A DNA stretch of 64,000 nucleotides from JBBROS01 sp963752225. GTDB lineage: Bacteria > Pseudomonadota > Alphaproteobacteria > Acetobacterales > Acetobacteraceae. How positions within the stretch are numbered: the stretch's first letter is position 1; each line of letters opens with the position of its first letter. The stretch is from the NCBI GenBank assembly GCA_963752225.1, contig CAVVXS010000009.1:248001-312000 (forward strand), in the 5' to 3' direction. Made by a program: the position numbers and the translations under genes. The notes under the pieces are model-generated. The model was not told where the DNA came from. It searched no databases and saw only the letters and a program-made list of their open reading frames with translations. Below are positions 9,001-16,460 of the stretch, in pieces.

Positions 9001-9234
9001 GGCGGCGAACCCGCCCCACTCCACCGCCGCGCCCCCGATCGACAGCCGGGTCGGCCGGTCCGGCAGGTTGGCGGCCGCCTCGATCCGCCGCGCCGCCCAG
9101 TCGATGTCGAGCGGCCCTTGCGACAGCCGCCACGACAACGCCAGCCCGGCGGCGCCCGCGACCACCACCAGCGCCACGGCCAGAACAAGCACGAAGTGCA
9201 CGAGCCCGCCGACCCGGGCCGCCAGCCGCATCAT
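6034..9234 (-). CDS. AsmA/YhdP-like (DUF3971) giant envelope protein
   Basis: About 1066 residues. One N-terminal signal anchor (LVHFVLVLAVALVVVAGAAGLAL) is followed by a very long beta-strand-rich periplasmic region of repeated LxGxxxxxxGxxxL-type strands. The C-terminal part resembles the AsmA-like region (ALGKLLQAATIYGVMDAVGGPG, then GLTAKGRLDTERRTVDLDGTVVPAYVLNSALGRIPLLG). Proteins of the AsmA/YhdP/TamB clan form groove-shaped bridges that carry phospholipid to the outer membrane. ATG codons at 9234 and 9231 are adjacent; the longer upstream in-frame extension has no signal-like character and was rejected. It diverges from glnE, only 53 bases away, so the two promoters must overlap. Confidence 0.82.
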   Translation of the reverse strand: MMRLAARVGGLVHFVLVLAVALVVVAGAAGLALSWRLSQGPLDIDWAARRIEAAANLPDRPTRLSIGGAAVEWGGFAAGAGHGLALLLRDVRLVDLRAAPVARLDRLDLVVSLPWLLLGQVVPHAVSVSGLNLGVTRDMAGGVAIDLGGLDLGDDTPAGPGQPGPTVRETLGELARPPRQPGQRPRRPDLKHLEELQSVAIRNSVFLLHDPALVGAAKLEVLALDLRRPARGGVHGTAAATLALGAARTTLAAQAELAPGGGTEVRLQFAPFSTGAAQDAAPAYASADRVEARVQGAGTVRLNDALEPRSATLRLDAGSGRLRLAGGTIGFDSVSATLDAGWNRPGWGRPARIGLADGRAVVHAPGGAWPSTLTLAGSLRFGEAGVAGEAAATLDHLDFADLGALWPAPLGGHVRPWLVPNVTAGTVRDGAARLSFTAADDFSRPALTAIDASLRGDNVTIWWLRPVPPVEGAQAVLTMKDPQVLDIAVSSARQGAVALRNGLVRFTGMAEKDQFMALTADIAGSVPDVLTLLKHPRLALLDRKPIPMKDPAGAVAGRLGVNMPMKDHLEFSDVRIQTSARLTDLRLGGLVAGRDLDRGDIQMDVTTDSLRATGKAQVGGIPSDLVVEMDFRNGGPSQVVQRAQVTGRASGRQLSAARLGPGTLMPSGLASFTAKYQQRRDGSGEVAVDADLRDAGLALAGWRKPPGQPASASTRLLLRGDRMTGIDQLHAQGPGMAVDGHVDLVGDEPLLLVLDRAVLGQTQARGQVRFPAAPSELIRATLSGPVLDLSTELHKPPGELPPEPPATSEASRADTPWVADVRFDRVLLSGDRGFAGVSAHAENDGRRLSVLTASTTGPERAQVSLRPEGSGRRLTLQAADGGALLRGADLVDTISGGQLELEARYDDTRAAAPMTGTARMGNFTVRNMQALGKLLQAATIYGVMDAVGGPGLFFSTLVLPFHWEKGVLEVTDAQAFSSSLGLTAKGRLDTERRTVDLDGTVVPAYVLNSALGRIPLLGRLFSAEQGGGLVAVNYGLHGPMDNPSVRVNPLSALTPGFLRGLFNIFN

Positions 9235-9287
9235 CGGCCGGGCCGGCGGTTGACGCCGAAGCCCGGCGCCCCGCACCTTTCCCGCCG

Positions 9288-12185
9288 ATGCCGCCCCCCG
9301 CCACCTGGCCCGCCCCGGCCGAGCCCGCCGCCGCCGAACGGCTCAGGGAGCGCTTCGCCGAACGAAGCGAGGCCGCCGCCGCCCTGGCCGGCACCCCGTC
9401 CGGCGCGGCCCTGCTGGCGGCGGTCGGCGGGGGCAGCCCGTTTCTGTCCGACCTCGCCATCCGCGAGCACGCGACCGTCCTGCGCTTCGCCGCCCACGGT
9501 GCCGACGTCGTGCTGGCCGATGCCATGGCGGAGCTCCAGGCGGTGCCGCCGACCGGCAGCCGCACGGCCGTGGCCGCCGCAATGCGCCGGGCCAAGCGCC
9601 AAGTGGCGTTGACGACCGCGCTTGCCGACCTGTCCGGCGCCTGGAGCCTGGCCGCGGTGACGTCGGCGATCTCCGGCCTCGCCGAGGCCACGCTGCAGCT
9701 CGCCACCGCGCACCTGCTGCGTACCGCGCACGACGCGGGCGCCCTGCGCCTGCCCGACCCCGCTTCGCCCGGAACCGGCAGCGGGCTGGTGGTGCTCGGC
9801 ATGGGCAAGCTGGGCGCCCGCGAGCTGAACTACTCCAGTGATGTCGACCTCATCCTGTTCTACGACCCCGCCATCCATCCGGACGCGGACTCGCTCGGCG
9901 CCACCTTCACACGCATCGCTCGTGGCTTGGTTGCAATGATGGAGGCACGCGACGCCGGCGGCTACGTCTTCCGCACCGACCTGCGGCTGCGGCCCGACCC
10001 GGCCGCGACGCCGCCCGCGGTCGCCCTGCCGGCGGCGCTGACCTACTACGAGACCATGGGGCAGAACTGGGAGCGCGCGGCGATGACCAAGGCGCGTCCG
10101 GTGGCGGGCGACGTGGCACTCGGCCACAGCTTCCTGGCCGCGATCCGGCCGTTCATCTGGCGCAGCCGGCTCGACTTCGCCGCCATCTCCGACCTGCATG
10201 CGATGAAGCGGCGCATCGACACCCATCGCGGCTTCGGACCCGGCGCCCCCGCTCGCGGCCTGGCCGGGTGCGACATCAAGCTCGGCCCCGGCGGCATCCG
10301 CGAGATCGAGTTCGCGGTGCAAACGTTGCAGCTTGTGTGGGGCGGCCGCAACCCGCTGTTGCGCGACCCCACGACGCTCGGGGCGCTGCGCCGCCTGGTG
10401 CGTGCCGGGCATCTCGGCGGTCGCGCGGCGGCCGAGTTGACCGTCGCCTACCGCCTGCTGCGCCGGGTCGAGCACCGGTTGCAGATGGTTGCCGACCGCC
10501 AGACCCATGCGATGCCGGAGAAGCCGGACGAGCTCGCCCGCTTCGCCGTGTTCATGGGGTGCCGCGACGCCGAAGCGCTCGCGGAACGGCTCGGCACGCA
10601 CATGGCCCGGGTCCGCGCCCGCTACGCCGAGGTGTTCGAAACCGTGCCGGATCGCGGCGGCGCCGAACCGCTCGACCTCGCCGGCCCGGACCTGCCGGAG
10701 GCGACCGTCGCCCGCCTGGCGGAGATGGGCTTCCGCAACGCCCCCGGCATGATCGCGACGTTGCGCGGCTGGCAGGCCGGGCGGCTGCGGGCGCTACGCT
10801 CGCCGCGGGCGCGCGAGCTGATGGATTCCGTGATGCCGGCGCTGCTGGCGGCCCTGGCCACCCAGGCCGACCCCGACGCCGCCTTCAACCGGTTCGACGC
10901 CATGCTCGGCCGGCAGCCTGCCGGGGTCGAGCTGCTGTCGATGTTCCAGCGCAACCCGGCGCTGCTGGAACGGGTCGCGGCCGTGCTCGGCGCCGCCCCG
11001 TCGCTTGCCGACCATCTGGCGAGCGTGCCGACGGCGCTCGAAGGCCTGCTCGCCCCGGCGCCCGCCATCGAGCAGCCGGCGCGCGACGTGCTGGCCGGCC
11101 GGCTCGCGGACGCGACCGCGCTGGAGGACGTCCTGGCGATCACCCGCAGCCTGGTGCGGACGGAGGAGTTCCGGCTTTGCGTGGCGCAGCTGCTGGGCAG
11201 CATCGACGCCGACGCCGCCGGCTTGGCCCGCAGCGCGCTCGCCGACGCCGCGCTCAACGCGCTGCTGCCGGCCGTGCTGGCCGACCACGCCCGCCGCTAC
11301 GGCCGGGTGCGCGGCGGCGACGTGGCGGTGGTGGCACTCGGTAAGGCCGGCAGCCGGGAGATGATGGCGGGCTCCGACCTCGACCTGTTGCTTTTGTATT
11401 CGTTTCCGCCGTCGGTCACGGAAAGCGACGGCCCGCGACGGCTGCCGGTCAGCCAGTATTTTATCCGCGCCGCCCATGCCTTCGTCGCCGCGCTGACGGC
11501 GGCCGGGGCGGAGGGTCCGCTTTACCAGGTGGACATGCGGCTGCGCCCGTCGGGCAACAAGGGCCCGGTCGCGGTGCCGCTCGCGGGGTTCGCCGCCTAC
11601 CACGCCGGCAGCGCCTGGACGTGGGAGCGGATGGCGCTGACCCGCGCCCGCGTGGTCGCCGGCAACCCGGCCATCGCCGCGCGCGCCGCGCGTGCCGTGG
11701 CCGCCGCCGTCGCCACCCCGGTCGACCCCACCACCACGCGCGCCGACGCCGCGGCGATGCGCGCCCGCTTGCTGCGCGACCTGCCGCCCACCGGACCGTG
11801 GGACGTGAAGCTCCGGCCCGGCGGCGGCATGGAGGTCGAGTTCATCGCCCAGACCCTGCAGCTCGTGCACGCGGTCTCGCCAATCCGGCCGCGCACCGCC
11901 GACGCGCTGGAGCATCTCGCAGCCGTCGACGCCCTGCCGGCGGCCGAGGCGGCGGCGCTGATCCAGGCGGACCTGCTGTGGCGCACGGTGCAATCGATGC
12001 TGCGGATCAGCATCGGCCGCGCGACCGACGCGGTGCCGCCGCAGGCCATGGCGCCGCTGCTGCGCGCCGTCGGCCGGGTCGCCGGCGGCCCGGATCTTGA
12101 CGCCTCGGGCCTGCATGCCACTTTCGAAGCCGCCGCGGCGGAGGTCCGCGCCATCTTCATCCAACGGATTGGAGCGATCGCATGA
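9288..12185 (+). CDS. glnE: Bifunctional glutamine synthetase adenylyltransferase/deadenylase
   Basis: 965 residues, the usual GlnE length. Two nucleotidyltransferase domains are visible: the N-terminal adenylyl-removing one with LGMGKLGARELNYSSDVDL (residues ~168-187), and the C-terminal adenylylating one with ALGKAGSREMMAGSDLDL (~682-700). Each is followed by a helical bundle with a (G)xGGxxExEFxxQTLQL helix. The enzyme adds or removes AMP on a tyrosine of glutamine synthetase in response to PII, so it sets nitrogen assimilation. Its stop overlaps the start of the peroxiredoxin gene (ATGA at 12182), indicating translational coupling. Confidence 0.95.
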   Translation: MPPPATWPAPAEPAAAERLRERFAERSEAAAALAGTPSGAALLAAVGGGSPFLSDLAIREHATVLRFAAHGADVVLADAMAELQAVPPTGSRTAVAAAMRRAKRQVALTTALADLSGAWSLAAVTSAISGLAEATLQLATAHLLRTAHDAGALRLPDPASPGTGSGLVVLGMGKLGARELNYSSDVDLILFYDPAIHPDADSLGATFTRIARGLVAMMEARDAGGYVFRTDLRLRPDPAATPPAVALPAALTYYETMGQNWERAAMTKARPVAGDVALGHSFLAAIRPFIWRSRLDFAAISDLHAMKRRIDTHRGFGPGAPARGLAGCDIKLGPGGIREIEFAVQTLQLVWGGRNPLLRDPTTLGALRRLVRAGHLGGRAAAELTVAYRLLRRVEHRLQMVADRQTHAMPEKPDELARFAVFMGCRDAEALAERLGTHMARVRARYAEVFETVPDRGGAEPLDLAGPDLPEATVARLAEMGFRNAPGMIATLRGWQAGRLRALRSPRARELMDSVMPALLAALATQADPDAAFNRFDAMLGRQPAGVELLSMFQRNPALLERVAAVLGAAPSLADHLASVPTALEGLLAPAPAIEQPARDVLAGRLADATALEDVLAITRSLVRTEEFRLCVAQLLGSIDADAAGLARSALADAALNALLPAVLADHARRYGRVRGGDVAVVALGKAGSREMMAGSDLDLLLLYSFPPSVTESDGPRRLPVSQYFIRAAHAFVAALTAAGAEGPLYQVDMRLRPSGNKGPVAVPLAGFAAYHAGSAWTWERMALTRARVVAGNPAIAARAARAVAAAVATPVDPTTTRADAAAMRARLLRDLPPTGPWDVKLRPGGGMEVEFIAQTLQLVHAVSPIRPRTADALEHLAAVDALPAAEAAALIQADLLWRTVQSMLRISIGRATDAVPPQAMAPLLRAVGRVAGGPDLDASGLHATFEAAAAEVRAIFIQRIGAIA

Positions 12186-12646
12186 GCATTCAGGAAGGCG
12201 ACCCCGCCCCCGCGTTCACCCTGCCGGCGAGCGGCGGCCGCAGCGTCAGCCTGGACGCGATGCGCGGCAAGCCGCTGGTGCTGTTCTTCTTCCCCAAGGC
12301 CGACACGCCAGGCTGCACCAAGGAAGCGCAAAGCTTCCAGGACGCGCTGTCGGAGCTGGACGGCGCCGGCGTCGCCGTCATCGGCCTGTCGAAGGACTCG
12401 GTGAAGGCGCAAGACAAGTTCGCCGAGAAGTACGGCCTGAGCTTCCCGCTGGCGTCCGACCCGGATGGCTCCGTGGTGGAGGCCTATGGCGCCTGGGTCG
12501 AAAAGTCGATGTACGGCAAAAGCTACATGGGCATCGACCGCAGCACCGTCCTGCTGGACAAGGAGGGTCGGGTCGCGCGGATCTGGCGCAAGGTCAAGGT
12601 GCCGGGCCATGCGGCCGAAGTGCTCGCCGCGGCCAAGGCGCTGTAG
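12182..12646 (+). CDS. bcp: Thioredoxin-dependent peroxiredoxin, BCP/PrxQ type
   Basis: 154 residues. The peroxidatic cysteine is Cys45 in FPKADTPGCTKEAQSF, with the supporting Thr42 and Pro43 of the PxxxTPGCT motif. E. coli BCP has a resolving cysteine five residues later; here that position is Gln50 and no other cysteine was seen, so this is probably a 1-Cys enzyme reduced by an external thiol. It detoxifies peroxides in the cytoplasm. Coupling to glnE by a 4-base overlap is the only context; the gene converges with the MsrQ-like gene 18 bases downstream. Confidence 0.92.
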   Translation: MSIQEGDPAPAFTLPASGGRSVSLDAMRGKPLVLFFFPKADTPGCTKEAQSFQDALSELDGAGVAVIGLSKDSVKAQDKFAEKYGLSFPLASDPDGSVVEAYGAWVEKSMYGKSYMGIDRSTVLLDKEGRVARIWRKVKVPGHAAEVLAAAKAL

Positions 12647-12664
12647 CCCCCGCCAAGCCGCCGC

Positions 12665-13957
12665 CTATTGCAGCAGCGTCCCGAAGCGGTAGGCCATGAA
12701 GACTGCCAGCGGCAGCAGCATCGTCGCGGCGCCGCGCGACACCGGAACCGTCAGCCGGTAGAGCAGGATGGTGGCGCCGACGATCACGATCGCCGCAACC
12801 GCGCTGGCGTGGCGGTTGCCGCTGCCGACCAGGATCACCTGATAGGCGATGCAGCCCATCCAGAGGGCGTCGAACCAGCGCCGCTCGGCTTGCTGCCGCA
12901 GCCGCCATCGGGCCAGGCCAACCAGCCCGAGCAGCATTCCCCAAAGCACGTCGAACGAGAGCGGGCTGGTATCGGGCGGCAGCACGTCCTCGTAGCTCCA
13001 GCCAAGGAACAAGGCGGCGAAGTCGTCCCCCAGCGCGCCCAGCGCATAAATCCCCACCGTGAACAGCAGCGTGCCGCCGACGGCGGTGGCGCTCAGCCGC
13101 CGCAGCTCCGTTGCAGCCGCAACGACCGCCCCGAGCAGCAGCACCTGCCCCGCCGGATGCAGCCCGTAATCGACGTCGATCTCGCTCACCACGACCCGGA
13201 TCGGGTTGGCATGGGTGCCGAACCGGTACCAAAGGAACTCGAACAACAGGGTCGCCACCGCGGACACCGCCGCAAGCCCCAGCAACGGCGCCCACGCCCG
13301 GTCGGGCCCGACCGGCAACGCCCGCCACAGCAGCAGCCAGGTCAGCACGCCGCCGGCGAGCAGGGCCTGGGACACGTCCAGCTTGGATTGCAGCAAATAG
13401 TGGATCACCCCCAGCACCGCGAGGCCGTACACCACGCGGTGGATCTGCTTCCACGTCCGGCCCAGCCAGCGGGACCAGCCGTCGGTCGAGGTGGCGCCCA
13501 GCACCAGGAGCCCGGCCAACGACACGAAGCCGATCGTGAGATAGAACCGCTTGACGATCTCGGCCATGACGGTGAGCAGCCGCCAATGCTGATCGACGCA
13601 GTAGAGCGTGAGATGCAACCCGGCATACAGCAGCGCGGCGTTGCCCATCATGCGCCGGATCACGGCCAGATTGGGCAGGCCGGACAGCACCTTGGCCGGC
13701 GTCACCGCAAGCGAGGCCAGCAGAACCCAGATCGTCGCATAGCCGCTGCTGTGAATGGCGGCGTTGGTGCGCTCCGGCCCGAGCATGTTCCCGGTCCAGC
13801 GTATCGCCAGCCAAGCCGCCGGCAGCAGCAGCAGGCCGAACACCACCGCACGCAGGGGGTGCAGCCGGCCCTTGCGGTCGGTCCACGGCACCAGCTCGGT
13901 CCAGGTCGGCGCCAGTGCCGGCAGCAGGGTGACGATCGCCGGACGGCTCGCCTTCAC
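12665..13957 (-). CDS. MsrQ-like heme-binding membrane protein with extra C-terminal membrane domain
   Basis: 430 residues, about twice the length of MsrQ. Residues ~35-215 look like the ferric-reductase/MsrQ heme-binding domain: a SGYATIWVLLASLAVTP helix, a histidine in YAGLHLTLY, and QIHRVVYGLAVLGVIHYLL with two further candidate heme histidines. The second half (~225-430) adds five or so helices of unrecognised type. MsrQ passes electrons from quinol to the periplasmic methionine sulfoxide reductase MsrP, but no msrP is in the window. GTG start at 13957 overlaps the stop of the preceding exported-protein gene, so this is the last gene of the aat operon. What it reduces here is unknown. Confidence 0.7.
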   Translation of the reverse strand: MKASRPAIVTLLPALAPTWTELVPWTDRKGRLHPLRAVVFGLLLLPAAWLAIRWTGNMLGPERTNAAIHSSGYATIWVLLASLAVTPAKVLSGLPNLAVIRRMMGNAALLYAGLHLTLYCVDQHWRLLTVMAEIVKRFYLTIGFVSLAGLLVLGATSTDGWSRWLGRTWKQIHRVVYGLAVLGVIHYLLQSKLDVSQALLAGGVLTWLLLWRALPVGPDRAWAPLLGLAAVSAVATLLFEFLWYRFGTHANPIRVVVSEIDVDYGLHPAGQVLLLGAVVAAATELRRLSATAVGGTLLFTVGIYALGALGDDFAALFLGWSYEDVLPPDTSPLSFDVLWGMLLGLVGLARWRLRQQAERRWFDALWMGCIAYQVILVGSGNRHASAVAAIVIVGATILLYRLTVPVSRGAATMLLPLAVFMAYRFGTLLQ

Positions 13958-14499
13958 GGCGGCGGCCGCCGCTGCACCCGCTCGAACCCGGCCGGCACGT
14001 CGAACAGGGTGGCCTCCTGCGGTCCGTAGGCGACGCGGGTTGCGACTGCGAGCACCTGGGCGCCGCGCCGGGCCCGCAGCATCACCCCGTCCGCCGTCAC
14101 GCAGGTGATGGCGGGCTGCCCGACGCTATCGCGCAGCTCCCATTCGGTGCACGGCAGCCCGGCCACGACATCCTCGCCGCGCCGCACGTAGCCGCCCGCA
14201 GCACCCGGGGCCCGCTTCGTTTCCAGCACCTGGCGGTCGGCCACGCTGACGAGCGAGAGCACGGAGGTGCGGTAATCCATGATGGAGAACAACCCCGGCG
14301 TCGGCAGGTCAAGCCGGGTCCGCTGCGCCGCGGCGGAGAACCGCGACCGCTGCTCGACCGGCGTGTCGCCCGGCTGCGAGCGGTAGGTCACGTCGACGTC
14401 GCGCATCGGCACGAGGGCCGGCCGCTCGTCCGCCCCGGCCACCTGAACGAAGGGCGGCCCGGCGAGCAGCGCCGCACCGAGCAGGGCCGCCCTCATCAT
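13954..14499 (-). CDS. Exported two-cysteine protein, paralogue 3 of 3 (DUF4412-like)
   Basis: 181 residues starting with tandem ATG codons and a signal peptide (MRAALLGAALLAGPPFVQVAGA). The mature part begins with a DVDVTYRS strand and contains the motif shared by the three paralogues: VAGLPCTEWEL, about 12 residues, then ITCVTADGVMLR, later AYGPQEATLFDVPAGF. The two cysteines are conserved in all three and could form a disulfide. It overlaps both neighbours by four bases. No catalytic motif is visible; a lipoprotein-carrier-like or DUF4412-like beta fold is a guess. Confidence 0.65.
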   Translation of the reverse strand: MMRAALLGAALLAGPPFVQVAGADERPALVPMRDVDVTYRSQPGDTPVEQRSRFSAAAQRTRLDLPTPGLFSIMDYRTSVLSLVSVADRQVLETKRAPGAAGGYVRRGEDVVAGLPCTEWELRDSVGQPAITCVTADGVMLRARRGAQVLAVATRVAYGPQEATLFDVPAGFERVQRRPPP

Positions 14500-15131
14500 C
14501 GACTTCGCCCCAGCAAGCCGCGCAGCTCCTGCAGGTCGGCCAAGCCGCCCGGTCCGTTGCCGCCCAACGCCATGTAACCGGGCGGTACCACGAACAGCTC
14601 AGGCGGCACCGGGCCGTAGCGGACCGCGACCGCGGTGAACCGGCCGGGCTTGCCGCCAACCCGGCCCTCGCCGCGCAACGGCACGCCGTCCGCGGTGAGG
14701 CAGACCGTGCCCGGCCCCTGCGCCGTGTCGAACGCGGCGACCGTGCAAGGGAGGCCGGCCACGCGGTCCGTGCCGCGCGGGTGCAAGCGGGTGCCGTCCA
14801 GCAGCAAGGGTTGCAGGTCGCGCGCCCGGATCGGCAGCGGCAGCACGATGCGCAGCGCGGTGTCGATCACCTGCCCCGACCGCGCCTGCAAGTCGATCAG
14901 CGCGACCTGGCTGCGCCCGTCCGCCTCGGCCCGCAGCCGTTGCCCGGCCGCGTCCCAGGACAGCGTGACCGGCCCGGGTATGCCGCCCGGCACCGCGGCC
15001 GGCGCCTGGCCGTCGAGCACGTAGGTCACGACCACGTCGCGGAGCGGTCGCGTGACCGGCGTCGGCTGCGCGAGCGCCGGTGCGGACAGCAGCGCCACGG
15101 CGGCGGCAAGCCTCCACGACCCGCCGTTCAT
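14496..15131 (-). CDS. Exported two-cysteine protein, paralogue 2 of 3 (DUF4412-like)
   Basis: 211 residues from ATG 15131 (a longer in-frame extension lies inside the neighbouring genes and was rejected). The signal peptide is WRLAAAVALLSAPALAQP. A DVVVTYVLDG strand opens the mature part; the shared motif is VAGLPCTVAAFD ... GTVCLTADGVPLRG, followed by RYGPVPPELFVVPPGYMAL. It ends with a Leu/Gly-rich tail (GGLADLQELRGLLGRS) that the other two lack. Start and stop overlap the flanking paralogues by ATGA. Function unknown. Confidence 0.62.
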   Translation of the reverse strand: MNGGSWRLAAAVALLSAPALAQPTPVTRPLRDVVVTYVLDGQAPAAVPGGIPGPVTLSWDAAGQRLRAEADGRSQVALIDLQARSGQVIDTALRIVLPLPIRARDLQPLLLDGTRLHPRGTDRVAGLPCTVAAFDTAQGPGTVCLTADGVPLRGEGRVGGKPGRFTAVAVRYGPVPPELFVVPPGYMALGGNGPGGLADLQELRGLLGRSR

Positions 15132-15712
15132 TGCACCAGGCCCGGCCCCGGCACGATCGGAGCGTAATCGGCGGGAACGGCGAAGTCGGCGTCGGATAGC
15201 GGGTCGAACCTTACGCTGAACGCCTCCACCAAGTTGCGGCGTCCCTGCTTGTCCTGGAATTGGTTGCGCAGCACGAGGCCGTCCGGACTGACGCACAACG
15301 CATGCGCGACGCCATCCACCGTCGCGTCCCACAGCGTGCAGCGTTGCGCCGCCACCACAGCCTCGCCGCGGCGCGTGAACCGGGCGCCTTCGTCGACCGT
15401 GAACAACGGCTGCGGGCCCTCGTCCCAGCCGACCGCGAGCAAGGTCCGCTCGAGCGGAACCACCATCGTCAGGCTTTGGTTGGCGGGCACGCCGACAAGG
15501 TAGCTGGTATCGGGCAGGTCGACGCGGAAGGCGGCGCCGCCTGCCTTGATCTGGACCCGGACGTCGATCGCCTCGCCGGTCGCCGGGCGCAGGTGATAGC
15601 CGATCTCCGCGTCGCGTGCGGCCGCGGCAGGCGGACGGTCCGGCCCGGCGCCGGCGGCCGCCATGGCGACCGGCAGCAGCAGGGCCGCGCGCCGGACGAT
15701 GCGGCCGATCAA
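15128..15712 (-). CDS. Exported two-cysteine protein, paralogue 1 of 3
   Basis: 194 residues. The only start consistent with the signal peptide (RRAALLLPVAMAAAGAG) is TTG 15712, which overlaps the aat stop as TTGA, so translation probably depends on coupling to aat. The mature part has DAEIGYHLRPATGEAIDVRV strands and the shared motif VVAAQRCTLWDATVDG ... ALCVSPDGLVLRNQF, later VRFDPLSDADFAVPADY. It is the most divergent of the three paralogues. The shared Cys-x(12)-Cys spacing and the DGxxLR element are what link them. No enzyme motif seen. Confidence 0.6.
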   Translation of the reverse strand: MIGRIVRRAALLLPVAMAAAGAGPDRPPAAAARDAEIGYHLRPATGEAIDVRVQIKAGGAAFRVDLPDTSYLVGVPANQSLTMVVPLERTLLAVGWDEGPQPLFTVDEGARFTRRGEAVVAAQRCTLWDATVDGVAHALCVSPDGLVLRNQFQDKQGRRNLVEAFSVRFDPLSDADFAVPADYAPIVPGPGLVQ

Positions 15713-16380
15713 GCGGCGGCCTCCGGACGGTGCAGCAGCTTGATCTCGGCCACGAGGGCGTCCGGATCGGGGGCGGCCGCCCACCGCGCGGCGACCTGCA
15801 CCGCGCTGGCGAGCATGGCCTTGTAGGTGTCGCGAGGTACCTCGACGGCGCCGAACTGCGCCAGGTGGTTGGTGACGAACTGGGTGTCGAGCAGCGTGTA
15901 GCCTCCCATCCGCATCCGCGCGACCAGGTGCACCAGCGCCACCTTGGACGCGTCGCGGGCCGTGCTGAACATGCTTTCGCCAAAGAACACACCGCCGAGC
16001 GACACCCCGTACAGCCCGCCCACCAGCACGCCGTCGAGCCAGGTTTCGACCGAATGGGCGTGGCCTTGCCGATGCAGCTCGTAAAACAGCCGCTCGATGT
16101 CGGTGTTGATCCAGGTGTCCTCGCGCCCCGGCGCCGCCGCGGCACAGCCGGCGATCACCTGCGAGAAGGCGCGGTTGGCGGTGATCTCGAACGGACCCGA
16201 CAGCACCGTCCGCAACAGCCGGCGCGGCAGGTGAAAGCCGTCGAGCGGCAGGATGCCCCGCTGCTCCGGGTCGAGCCAATATAGCCGCTGCCCCCGCCGG
16301 GTTTCCGCCATCGGGAATAACCCGACGCGGTAGGCCCGCAGCATCAGCTCGGGCGTGACCTCAATCGCGCGTCGCGACAT
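15709..16380 (-). CDS. aat: Leucyl/phenylalanyl-tRNA-protein transferase
   Basis: 223 residues with the family sequence throughout: TPELMLRAYRVGLFPMAE near the start, YWLDPEQRGILPLDGFHLPR, the central NTDIERLFYELHRQGHAHSVE, the core GGLYGVSLGGVFFGESMFS, and MGGYTLLDTQFVTNHLAQFGAVEVPR. It transfers Leu or Phe from tRNA to N-terminal Lys/Arg of proteins, marking them for ClpS-ClpAP degradation in the cytoplasm. It is the first gene of a five-gene overlapping operon with three exported proteins and an MsrQ-like protein. In many alphaproteobacteria aat follows accBC, as it does here 80 bases downstream of accC. Confidence 0.95.
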   Translation of the reverse strand: MSRRAIEVTPELMLRAYRVGLFPMAETRRGQRLYWLDPEQRGILPLDGFHLPRRLLRTVLSGPFEITANRAFSQVIAGCAAAAPGREDTWINTDIERLFYELHRQGHAHSVETWLDGVLVGGLYGVSLGGVFFGESMFSTARDASKVALVHLVARMRMGGYTLLDTQFVTNHLAQFGAVEVPRDTYKAMLASAVQVAARWAAAPDPDALVAEIKLLHRPEAAA

Positions 16381-16460
16381 CGTTCCAGCTTGGCGCCACG
16401 CTCAGGATCCTTGCTACGGTTGCGCCAGCGGGACTGTAGCAGTTCAAACTAGGCGCTGCA

